This document shows, in pieces, positions 1 to 6,379 of a DNA stretch of 20,389 nucleotides. The translations under genes and the position numbers were made by a program. Below the pieces are notes generated by a model. The model was not told the DNA's origin and did no database searches. It worked only from the letters and a program-made list of their open reading frames with translations. How positions within the stretch are numbered: the first letter of the stretch is position 1; the number at the start of each line of letters is the position of its first letter. This stretch comes from a virus, in the IMG/VR virus record IMGVR_UViG_3300021197_001041, positions 1-20,389 of that record, one strand, 5' to 3'.

Positions 1-2
1 AT

Positions 3-467
3 ACTATAACAGATAATGTTATCTTACAGAACAGAGTAATACAGATGGACGGTATTATCTCTAATATAAATTCAAGTAAGGAAACTACCTTATCTACAGA
101 CCAGTGGATTAGTCAAATAAGACAATATAGGAAATCCAAGGGTTTATATGTTGTCCAAGTTCACGACCTAGAGTTCATACCTAACTGCACTATAACTGGT
201 ATGCAGATCTCTAAGACAAAGAAAGAGGGTAACACAGCTTGGTTATGTTCTCTCTCTTTCAAAGAGATACGTGTATCTGTTAGGGCAAAATTAGTAGATA
301 TCCCTGAACCTTTTGCCGACCTGAAAGACAATGTTAACCCTAAAAAGGATAATGGGGACAGTAGCACCAAAGATGTACCTGAAAAACTATCTACAACAGG
401 GACTCACGCACTGTTTAAGTACTTCACGGATGATACAGGTACAAACACTGACGAGGAGGGAGGTTAG
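3..467 (+). CDS. Dit-like baseplate/tail protein, 5'-partial
   Basis: The reading frame is open from the left edge of the window, so the true start lies upstream; the ATG at 45 is internal. About 154 codons are visible. The visible part reads ...NRVIQMDGIISNI, then an amphipathic helix (WISQIRQYRKSKGLYVVQVH), then alternating beta-strands with NCTITGMQISKTKKEGNTAW and LSFKEIRVSV. This pattern (short 'effect on whole protein' strand, helix, then strands ending in SFKxIR) resembles the N-terminal domain of Dit-like proteins that connect tube and baseplate in many contractile-tailed phages. The C-terminal 45 residues are polar and probably flexible. It is followed two bases later by the baseplate plug gene and then the hub, which supports a baseplate role. 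The assignment rests on fold pattern and gene order, not on a search. Confidence 0.65.
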   Translation, partial: TITDNVILQNRVIQMDGIISNINSSKETTLSTDQWISQIRQYRKSKGLYVVQVHDLEFIPNCTITGMQISKTKKEGNTAWLCSLSFKEIRVSVRAKLVDIPEPFADLKDNVNPKKDNGDSSTKDVPEKLSTTGTHALFKYFTDDTGTNTDEEGG

Positions 468-469
468 TA

Positions 470-817
470 ATGCCAAAACAAATAAAGATCTCAGCTAACG
501 CTTATCAAGAAAGTGTTGTCACTTTGAACGGTAAAACTTTCAAACTGACCTTAAGTTTCAATAACCTCAGTACTGTCAATAGGTGGTTTCTAGACATATC
601 TGATATCCAAGGAAATGACCTTGCTACAGGTATGAAGGTCTTACCTAATAGAGACCTTACATCTAAATATAGTGTTTTAGTAGAAGCACTAGGGGGTATG
701 ATAGCATGTGTTAATATTTCAGGTGATAAATCAGAAGTTACTAGGGAAAACTTAATTACAGATGGTAAGTTTCAACTCTGGTATTATACGGAGCAGGAGA
801 TATTAGATGCAACATAA
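470..817 (+). CDS. Baseplate plug protein (Pam3 gp18-like)
   Basis: A 115-residue protein with a strong ribosome binding site (GGAGGGAGG upstream of ATG 470). The sequence shows VVTLNGKTFKLTLSFNN, then WFLDISDIQGNDLATGMKVLPNRDL, a short beta-rich module. The element 'hydrophobic-WFLDI-D-GxxL-xGxxLxPxxxL' is typical of the small baseplate plug proteins named after cyanophage Pam3 gp18, which sit between Dit-like protein and hub in many myoviruses. It lies exactly there: two bases after the Dit-like gene and overlapping the hub gene by 11 bases (807-817), implying translational coupling. The middle (residues about 70-95) is less conserved. The name is inferred from motif and gene order. Confidence 0.7.
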   Translation: MPKQIKISANAYQESVVTLNGKTFKLTLSFNNLSTVNRWFLDISDIQGNDLATGMKVLPNRDLTSKYSVLVEALGGMIACVNISGDKSEVTRENLITDGKFQLWYYTEQEILDAT

Positions 818-1799
818 TTTCTCTAGGAAGTATTCTCTTGTTATAGGTAAACCTAAAACGGTAGTTTATACTGGACAGGTAAAGGTGGACACGGAGGATG
901 TTTTAAATGCGGTTGAGTATGTGACTGATACTAGATTAGAAGATATCAACGCTGCAGAGATTACAGATTTAGACATAACAGCTAATGTTACTTCCTCTTC
1001 GACCACAGCAGCTAATGCTTCTGGTGCTACGATAAGGATAAAGAACCTATCCAAGCAAACACTTAATATTATATGTAAGCAAAATAACTATGTAATACTA
1101 TCTGCGGGGTATGAGCAACAAGAAGATATAGGTATTATCTTCACTGGGCAGGTAATAGATTACCGTACTGAAAGATCAGGTTCAGATTTAATAACTACGT
1201 TAGTATGTAAAGACGGTTACACACCCTCTAACGGTATCAGGGTTGCCCGTAAATGGGCATCAGGTGGCTTGACGTATGCAAAATTGATAAGGGACTTGGC
1301 AGGGATATATGCTGATAATGGAGTTCCTTTAGGGTACATCATAGACCAAGGGGTTGAGAGTAACTTCAGACAAGATTACGTGCAGCTCCCTCCTCCCGAC
1401 ACCACCCCACTAGCTAACGGTTTTTCAGCTTTCGGATTTCTCCACCAAATACTTACAAATGTTTGTTCTAGTATAGGGTATGTTTGGTATATAACTAATG
1501 GTAAGCTTTTTATTCACCCTAAGGGTTATACCAAGATCGTAGAGAAGATTACTATACCTGAGCTTAACATTAAGAGTGTCCGTCCACAAGGTTCACAAAC
1601 AGGTAGTACCTCTACAGGTAAAGCTTCTACAGGTATAACACTTACAACATTCTTAGATTACAGACTAGCATCCGATAAGTTTATAAGTATAACCTCGGGT
1701 GATTACATCGGAGACTATAAGATTGATAGTGTGTCTCACTCACTAGATAGTCGTTTTGGTGAATGGAGTACCAAGTTAGTATGCAGACTCTTAAATTGA
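807..1799 (+). CDS. Baseplate hub protein (gp27/gp44-like)
   Basis: A 330-residue protein whose start overlaps the end of the plug gene. Residues about 45-130 form a beta-rich domain (DITANVTSSST, ATIRIKNLSKQTL, VILSAGYEQQEDIGIIFTGQV), the usual N-terminal beta-barrel of hub proteins of the phage Mu gp44 / T4 gp27 type: 'xxIxNLSxxTxxxI...VxLxAGY...GxIFxGxI'. Residues about 155-240 contain a helical insertion with LIRDLAGIYADNGV and a GFLHQILTNVCSSIGYVWYI segment, as in the middle domains of these hubs. The C-terminal part returns to strands (LTTFLDYRLASDKFISITSG, GDYKIDSVSHSLDSRFGEWST), matching the usual 'xGxYxIxxVxHxGDxxG' end. The product should be a trimeric hub carrying the spike encoded next. 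Confidence 0.8.
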   Translation: MQHNFSRKYSLVIGKPKTVVYTGQVKVDTEDVLNAVEYVTDTRLEDINAAEITDLDITANVTSSSTTAANASGATIRIKNLSKQTLNIICKQNNYVILSAGYEQQEDIGIIFTGQVIDYRTERSGSDLITTLVCKDGYTPSNGIRVARKWASGGLTYAKLIRDLAGIYADNGVPLGYIIDQGVESNFRQDYVQLPPPDTTPLANGFSAFGFLHQILTNVCSSIGYVWYITNGKLFIHPKGYTKIVEKITIPELNIKSVRPQGSQTGSTSTGKASTGITLTTFLDYRLASDKFISITSGDYIGDYKIDSVSHSLDSRFGEWSTKLVCRLLN

Positions 1800-1824
1800 A
1801 TGAAGTGCTTATATACGGTATAAT
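1796..1824 (+). promoter_or_regulatory. Candidate sigma70-type promoter before the spike gene
   Basis: TTGAAT (1796-1801), a 17-base spacer, then a perfect TATAAT (1819-1824). The -35 box overlaps the stop codon of the hub gene and the -10 lies 30 bases before the spike ATG at 1855, in the only spacer of any size inside this tightly packed baseplate run. The -35 matches TTGACA at four of six positions. The spacing and perfect -10 make it plausible. In an AT-rich phage genome such a match can occur by chance, so it needs a transcript start to confirm. Confidence 0.45.
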
Positions 1825-1854
1825 GGTATTATGCAATAACTACAGGATTGATAT

Positions 1855-2499
1855 ATGTCGGCAGATTTAACAGGTCTAATGAAAAGCTTCATAGACCAAT
1901 TAGAAAGTCAATTATTCACCTCATTACCTGCCACTATTATTCGATTCAATCCTAATACTCAAACTGCTACAGTAAAACCCGTAGGTTTGGAGCATTATAG
2001 TGATGGAGTTTCAAAAGATTACCCTGAAATTGATAACATCCCTGTTGTTTTTCCTTCGTCTAACGGAGGTAGTCTTACTTTTCCTATCAAACCTAAAGAT
2101 GAGGTTTTACTTATATTCACCTCTAGAAACTATGATAATTGGTTTGCTACAGGTAATACTAAGAAAGGTTCTACATCTCAAAGATACCATGACTACAACG
2201 ATGCTATAGCGTTAATTGGTATGAGGTCTAAGGGTAATAGTTTAAACGCTAATCAAGACTCGGTAGTTCTTAGTTATTTAGATAACTCACTACTGTTGAA
2301 TGAGGATGGAAGTGTAGAGTTGAATGTTAAAGATACACTAAAGATCAGTAATAGTAGTTACGAACTTATAGACCTACTATCTCAACTGGTAGATGCAGTA
2401 TCCAGTATAACAACACACACTATCTATGGACCAAACCCTGTGCTTAATAAAGCCACGTTCATAGACCTGAAAAACAAAATAGATACTTTCAAGGAGTAG
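1855..2499 (+). CDS. Baseplate spike protein (Gp138 N-terminal-like)
   Basis: A 214-residue protein. Residues about 24-120 read LPATIIRFNPNTQTATVKP, then NIPVVFPSSNGGSLTFPIKPKDEVLLIF, then YDNWFATG...QRYHDYNDAIALIG. This is the signature order of the OB-fold Gp138 N-terminal / gpV-type spike domain: 'LPAxVxxxxPxxqTaxVqP ... xxVPVxFPxgggxxxtfPvkxGDexLlxFxxrxxdxW...R.HxLxDaxAixG'. Residues about 140-165 (SVVLSYLDNSLLLNEDGSVELNV) look like the short beta-prism of such spikes, and the tail is helical. The protein would form the trimeric membrane-contacting spike under the hub encoded just upstream. ATG 1855 is preceded by an AGGA ribosome binding site at the right distance. Confidence 0.82.
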   Translation: MSADLTGLMKSFIDQLESQLFTSLPATIIRFNPNTQTATVKPVGLEHYSDGVSKDYPEIDNIPVVFPSSNGGSLTFPIKPKDEVLLIFTSRNYDNWFATGNTKKGSTSQRYHDYNDAIALIGMRSKGNSLNANQDSVVLSYLDNSLLLNEDGSVELNVKDTLKISNSSYELIDLLSQLVDAVSSITTHTIYGPNPVLNKATFIDLKNKIDTFKE

Positions 2500-2501
2500 G
2501 T

Positions 2502-3077
2502 ATGGCAGTAACTTTAAACCCAGAAGATCTAGTAACACTTCTTCAAGATGGTATTGCAGGTATTGACCTAACCTCCCCCTCTAAAGATAATACAGAGGTA
2601 TTGACAGTATTAGCTCAGAGCATCACAGACTACCTCAAACCTACCTTAGAGGGTCTAGATACAGATGGTACTATAAACCAAGAATTGAGTGCGATAAAGC
2701 AGGATATAGTAACTAATACTAATAGTATAACAACTAATACTAATAACATAACAACTAATGCTAATAACATAACAACTAATGCTAATAACATAACAACTAA
2801 TGCTAACAATATAACAACTAACTCTAATAACAATACACTGACTGCGGGTAATGTAGTTAAGTTGTTTGGAGAGGCACTACCTACAGAGTTCAACATAACT
2901 ACCTCTTATGCGGTAGACGATAAGGTGGAGTATAACAACAACCTGTATAGGTGTACCAATGCTCATGCTGCGGGTGTATGGGTAAGTTCTAATTTCAAAC
3001 GTATAGACCTTGTTACTGTGAACACCAAAGAAGTTTACATTGAAGCACGTTCAGATGCAATAATTATAGGAGATTAA
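2502..3077 (+). CDS. Baseplate-associated fibre-like protein with heptad repeats
   Basis: A 191-residue protein, ATG two bases after the spike stop with AAGGAG in front. Residues 1-70 are mixed helical. Residues 71-112 are a run of seven-residue units of the form TNANNIT (six copies at DNA level), with Ile and Asn/Thr periodicity expected of a polar, Asn-rich trimeric coiled coil like those in phage fibres. Residues about 130-170 (SYAVDDKVEYNNNLYRC, then HAAGVWVSSNFKRID) resemble the small Trp/Tyr-containing carbohydrate-binding modules found in fibres ('Y-xGDxVxYNGxLYxxxxxHxxG-W'). It lies between the spike and gp25-like wedge genes, so it is probably a minor structural component that may bind glycans. 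I do not recognise a named family for the whole protein. Confidence 0.6.
   Translation: MAVTLNPEDLVTLLQDGIAGIDLTSPSKDNTEVLTVLAQSITDYLKPTLEGLDTDGTINQELSAIKQDIVTNTNSITTNTNNITTNANNITTNANNITTNANNITTNSNNNTLTAGNVVKLFGEALPTEFNITTSYAVDDKVEYNNNLYRCTNAHAAGVWVSSNFKRIDLVTVNTKEVYIEARSDAIIIGD
2711..2836 (+). repeat. Six tandem 21-bp repeats coding for TNANNIT-type heptads
   Basis: Six head-to-tail copies of a 21-base unit: 2711-2731, 2732-2752, 2753-2773, 2774-2794, 2795-2815 and 2816-2836. Copies 3 and 4 are identical. The others differ by a few bases (for example ACT/GCT and AACAT/AATAT). Each unit encodes seven residues, so gain or loss of a unit keeps the frame and only changes the length of the coiled-coil stalk. 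Confidence 0.9.
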
Positions 3078-3078
3078 T

Positions 3079-3417
3079 ATGGATTTTTTATTAGATCCTC
3101 TGACACATGATTTAAAGTTAGAGGAGGGTAATACTCTATCTGTAGAAAACCAAGCAGGTTTGGCTCAGAGATTAAAGGTAAGATTACTATTGCACAAAGG
3201 TACTTGGTTTCGAGATATCTCTGAGGGTGTTCCTTACGGAAATATATTGGGCAGGAGTTACAGTAAAGAATACGCTGACACCAGTATAAAAAGTAGGATA
3301 CTTGCTACAGAGGGGGTACTAACTTTAGATGAGTATACTTCAACGCTACAAGATAATAATTTTCGGGTAATATTTAAAGTAAATAATAGTGCAAACTCTA
3401 TTATTTTGGAGATATAA
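3079..3417 (+). CDS. Baseplate wedge protein, gp25-like
   Basis: A 112-residue protein with GGAG before ATG 3079. It contains the core of the T4 gp25 / gpW-lysozyme family: a helix with GLAQRLKVRLLLHKGTWFRD, then SEGVPYGNILGR, then a helix IKSRILATEGVLTLDEY and a closing strand pair FRVIFKVNNSA. The 'LRxRLLxxxGEWFxDxxxGxPYxxxILG...I...ILxxxGV' pattern is diagnostic. Known members nucleate the sheath and join the wedge to the hub and to gp6/J-like proteins; the J-like gene follows two bases later. Length fits the family (about 110-130 residues). Confidence 0.85.
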   Translation: MDFLLDPLTHDLKLEEGNTLSVENQAGLAQRLKVRLLLHKGTWFRDISEGVPYGNILGRSYSKEYADTSIKSRILATEGVLTLDEYTSTLQDNNFRVIFKVNNSANSIILEI

Positions 3418-3419
3418 TA

Positions 3420-4877
3420 ATGACTTTCGGAGTTACACCTCAGGGTTTTAAAGCCAAGCAATTCAGTGATATAATGGAAGAGATAGCTGCAGACCTTAAA
3501 TCTGATGCGGGTGTTGATATAAGTAGTGGCAGTGATACTTTAGCAGATATCTATACGAACATTATCTCTTTAGCAATATCGGATACTTGGAAACAACCTC
3601 AAGACCAACAAGGTATGTTCTCTATAGACTCTGCGGAGAAGAATCATTTAGAAGACCTAGTGAATTACATAGGTTTAAAAAGAGAGTTGGCAGCACCAAG
3701 TCAAGGTAATATTTACATAACCGCAGATACCGAGTTTGAGTTACCCAAGACAAACTCTTTTTATGATATTTATGATACAGAATTTGTTAACCCTAATCCA
3801 ATCCCTGTTAAAGTTTCTCAGTGTGTATCAGCTACTTTTAGGCTAGCAGACAATATACCTTCTGGAACTGTAGTTAGTATCACAGTCCAAGGTGAAGTAT
3901 CTTCTGTTACAGTAGGTACAGACTATGCTGTAGCACTTAACGCACTTAGTGGGGATATAACATCTTCAGATAATACCGCCACTTCCACGGTAGATACTAC
4001 TGGCGTAACCCCTCTGATAACTATACAGAATGAGATAGGGAATAGTAATATAACTGTTATTCCTAGCAGTTTCACTACTCTACAGGAATTAACATCTAAA
4101 GGTGTGGTGATATCCCTCGTAGATGGTGCAACACAGGTACTACAAGATACCGTAACTACCCCACCTAGTTACGCACAAATATTAAGTGTCACCAACAGAG
4201 AAAACTTTATATTAGGTAGGTTAGTAGAGAGTGATGAAGATCTAAGAGCAAGGCACAAGATATCCCTGAATAACACAGGTTCTTGTACTGTAGATAGTAT
4301 AACAGCGGCTATCAGTAATCTAACAGGGGTTACAAGTGCAGTGGTCCTAGAGAATGATACTATGACAGCCACAGATATCCCTACAAAAGCTTTTCATTGT
4401 ATAGTACAAGGGGGCAGTGATCAAGATATAGCCGATACTATATGGGCTAATAAAGCAGGTGGTATAGAAACTTACGGTAATACGGAAGTAGCTATATTAA
4501 ACTCTCAGAGAGATTTGAAGTATGTAAACTTCTCTAGATTAGAGGCTTTATATGTTCACGCTATTATAACTTTCAAGAAATACACTGCTGATGGGGAAGC
4601 TTTTCCACAGGGAGGAGAAGAGTTATTGAAAGCTAGGTTAGTGTCTTACGGAACGAGTCTTATTGCAGGGAAAGATTTAATACCTAACAAATTTGCTGCT
4701 GACTTACTTATAAACACATTAGGTACAGAGGATGTTACCGTTAAGCTTGTAACCACAACAGGTCAACATGATACACCAAATGTGGGTGCGTATTCTATTA
4801 CTAAACCGATACCTGTGGAATTATGGCAACAGGGTGTGTTTGATATAAGCAGAGTAACTGTTGAGGAGAATATATGA
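3420..4877 (+). CDS. Baseplate J-like wedge protein
   Basis: A 485-residue protein, start two bases after the gp25-like stop. The N-terminal region (GVTPQGFKAKQFSDIMEEI, AADLKSDAGVDISSGSDTLADIYTNI) is the common entry of J-like/gp6-like wedge proteins ('GF..k....I..el...lk..fG.dl...p.s..g.l....a'). A long beta-rich middle (about 95-260) precedes a second typical block, NFILGRLVESDEDLRARHKISLNNTGSCTVDSI and ISNLTGVTSAVVLENDT (about 259-320), then GIETYGN, and a C-terminal helical and strand region. It forms the wedge ring with the gp25-like protein. It ends ATGA, with the next gene's start inside the overlap (4874-4877). The beta-rich middle insert makes it longer than a minimal J protein. Confidence 0.88.
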   Translation: MTFGVTPQGFKAKQFSDIMEEIAADLKSDAGVDISSGSDTLADIYTNIISLAISDTWKQPQDQQGMFSIDSAEKNHLEDLVNYIGLKRELAAPSQGNIYITADTEFELPKTNSFYDIYDTEFVNPNPIPVKVSQCVSATFRLADNIPSGTVVSITVQGEVSSVTVGTDYAVALNALSGDITSSDNTATSTVDTTGVTPLITIQNEIGNSNITVIPSSFTTLQELTSKGVVISLVDGATQVLQDTVTTPPSYAQILSVTNRENFILGRLVESDEDLRARHKISLNNTGSCTVDSITAAISNLTGVTSAVVLENDTMTATDIPTKAFHCIVQGGSDQDIADTIWANKAGGIETYGNTEVAILNSQRDLKYVNFSRLEALYVHAIITFKKYTADGEAFPQGGEELLKARLVSYGTSLIAGKDLIPNKFAADLLINTLGTEDVTVKLVTTTGQHDTPNVGAYSITKPIPVELWQQGVFDISRVTVEENI

Positions 4878-5668
4878 GGTTAGCAACTGAGTATGTAGAC
4901 CTCTTACCATCACCTCAGTTCGATAACAGTCCTAAGGTGCAGGCGTTCTTATTAGCTTTTCTTAAGTCTATACAAAGATTACAAGAAAGTTTAACTGATT
5001 ATGAAGCTGTGACAACTAATATAGATCTGGCTTACGGTAAGCAGCTAGATATTATAGGCAGTCTTTTAGGTGCTGTACGAGGTAGTTTAGATGATATTGG
5101 TTACAGGCAAGAGATAAAGCTACAGATAGCTAAGAATAATTCCAACGGTACACCAGAGAATATTATTCAACTTATAGCCAGTATTACAGGCTCTAGTTAT
5201 GTAGGTTATTGGGAACACTACCCTGCATCCGTGATACTATCTGTGAATGGTGATAATGTACCTCAGAATATAGCAGATATCATGGATAGGTTAGGTGCTG
5301 CGGGTGTCAATATAAGCGCGGTCTTATCACTGAGTGGAGGTTTTGAATACTTAGCTTTGTCTGATGTATTCAGTATACCCTCTGCAGAGATAGTAGATAC
5401 AAATATTATAAATGAAGATGGTTCAGACGAACACACCGAATCAGACGAAACCATAGGTGGGTCTTTTCGTGTATACAAACCTGTAGCAGGTGGGGAGGGT
5501 TTTAATGTACTTCCTGATATAGTCCCCGTTAACCTTAATAAAGGTGCTAACCAACCTTACATGGAAGGTGGTGATGAGGGTGCAGAGGCAGGATCATATA
5601 GATACGATGTATATGGTAGTGGCGGAATACTACCAGATGTTTATCAGAAAAATACAGGAAATAAATAA
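4874..5668 (+). CDS. DUF2612-like baseplate protein (gpI/wedge-type)
   Basis: A 264-residue protein starting within the ATGA at the end of the J-like gene. Residues 1-130 read LATEYVDLLPSPQFDNSPKVQAFL, AYGKQLDIIGSLLGAVRG, DDIGYRQEIKLQIAKNNSNGTPENII and LIASITGSSYVGYWEHYPASVIL. This is the DUF2612 pattern: 'LipsQf..kpki..ll.........l......l......A.G.qLD.iG...g..R....D..Yr..i...i..N.s.Gt.e.li'. Such proteins follow J in many myoviruses and probably act as the tail-fibre-proximal wedge part, like P2 gpI. The last 110 residues are acidic and Gly-rich and look like a linker to the next protein. The stop overlaps the next start by one base (TAATG). Confidence 0.8.
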   Translation: MRLATEYVDLLPSPQFDNSPKVQAFLLAFLKSIQRLQESLTDYEAVTTNIDLAYGKQLDIIGSLLGAVRGSLDDIGYRQEIKLQIAKNNSNGTPENIIQLIASITGSSYVGYWEHYPASVILSVNGDNVPQNIADIMDRLGAAGVNISAVLSLSGGFEYLALSDVFSIPSAEIVDTNIINEDGSDEHTESDETIGGSFRVYKPVAGGEGFNVLPDIVPVNLNKGANQPYMEGGDEGAEAGSYRYDVYGSGGILPDVYQKNTGNK

Positions 5669-6363
5669 TGGCGTTTGATTATGAGTTAGTTAGATGGGCT
5701 TCAGGCACAGAAGAAGAACCCGCTGTGGCAGACCCAACAATAAAAGTACCTAATAAAGATGAACCACCACCAGAACTTAAATCTTCTGGTCTTAAATCGG
5801 GGCAGACCATAGGAAGACAATGGTTAAATCATCAGTTTGATAATACATACCTAGCACTAGTAGACCTACAAAAGCAGATAACAAACATAGTACAGGATGG
5901 TACAAGACCTACATTGGAGGCTATATACCCTGTCGGTAAACCTTATATGTCTTTTGATGACACTGACCCAAACACAGTGCTTGGTTTTGGTACGTGGTCA
6001 AAAATTGAAGGTCAGTTTCTTCTAGGGACCACAGGTGCAGAATCTTCAGGTATTTCAGGTGGTAATTCCACACATACACATAACGATACTTTAGCGGTAG
6101 GCAGTCATACTTTAACAAAAGAGAATTTACCCGCAGAATCACCAGTAGGTTTAACAGTTACCACTACAGGCAGTGGTGCTACGGAGTCTGGTAATAGTAA
6201 TCCATTAGCAGGTGACAATGTTAGTAGTGTAAGTAACGCAGGTAATAATATTACTTGGGCAGGACAAAGCGAACCAGTGGAACATACTGTGACTGGTGGT
6301 ATCCAATCTGCTAGTAACTTACCTCCTTTCATAACGATACATATGTGGCGTAGAACAGCATAA
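5668..6363 (+). CDS. Collar-domain tail protein (Gp10 C-terminal-like)
   Basis: A 231-residue protein coupled by TAATG to the previous gene. After a Pro-rich N-terminus there is a helix with GRQWLNHQFDNTYLALVDLQKQI (read as two parts around residue 50), then the C-terminal module: IYPVGKPYMSF, DPNTVLGFGTWSKIEGQFLLG, GGNSTHTHND, then LPPFITIHMWRRTA at the end. The order 'YPVGSiYmSt...nPatlfGgTWekI.d.FLLgag....aGatGG...H.H......LPPY..vymWkRtA' is that of the Gp10 C-terminal / phage collar-like domain in baseplate and short-tail-fibre proteins. The HTH triad is where such folds bind metal. It probably joins the baseplate rim to the tailspike encoded next. Confidence 0.8.
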   Translation: MAFDYELVRWASGTEEEPAVADPTIKVPNKDEPPPELKSSGLKSGQTIGRQWLNHQFDNTYLALVDLQKQITNIVQDGTRPTLEAIYPVGKPYMSFDDTDPNTVLGFGTWSKIEGQFLLGTTGAESSGISGGNSTHTHNDTLAVGSHTLTKENLPAESPVGLTVTTTGSGATESGNSNPLAGDNVSSVSNAGNNITWAGQSEPVEHTVTGGIQSASNLPPFITIHMWRRTA

Positions 6364-6379
6364 GCATAAGGAAAAAGAA

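Noticed and set aside
2711-2836. CRISPR-like repeats
   Set aside because: The repeats are directly adjacent with no spacers, and they code for in-frame heptads.
2630-2896. Opposite-strand ORF with Leu/Val repeats resembling a membrane protein
   Set aside because: It is only the antisense of the Asn/Thr heptad repeats, has no ribosome site and lies wholly within a good gene.
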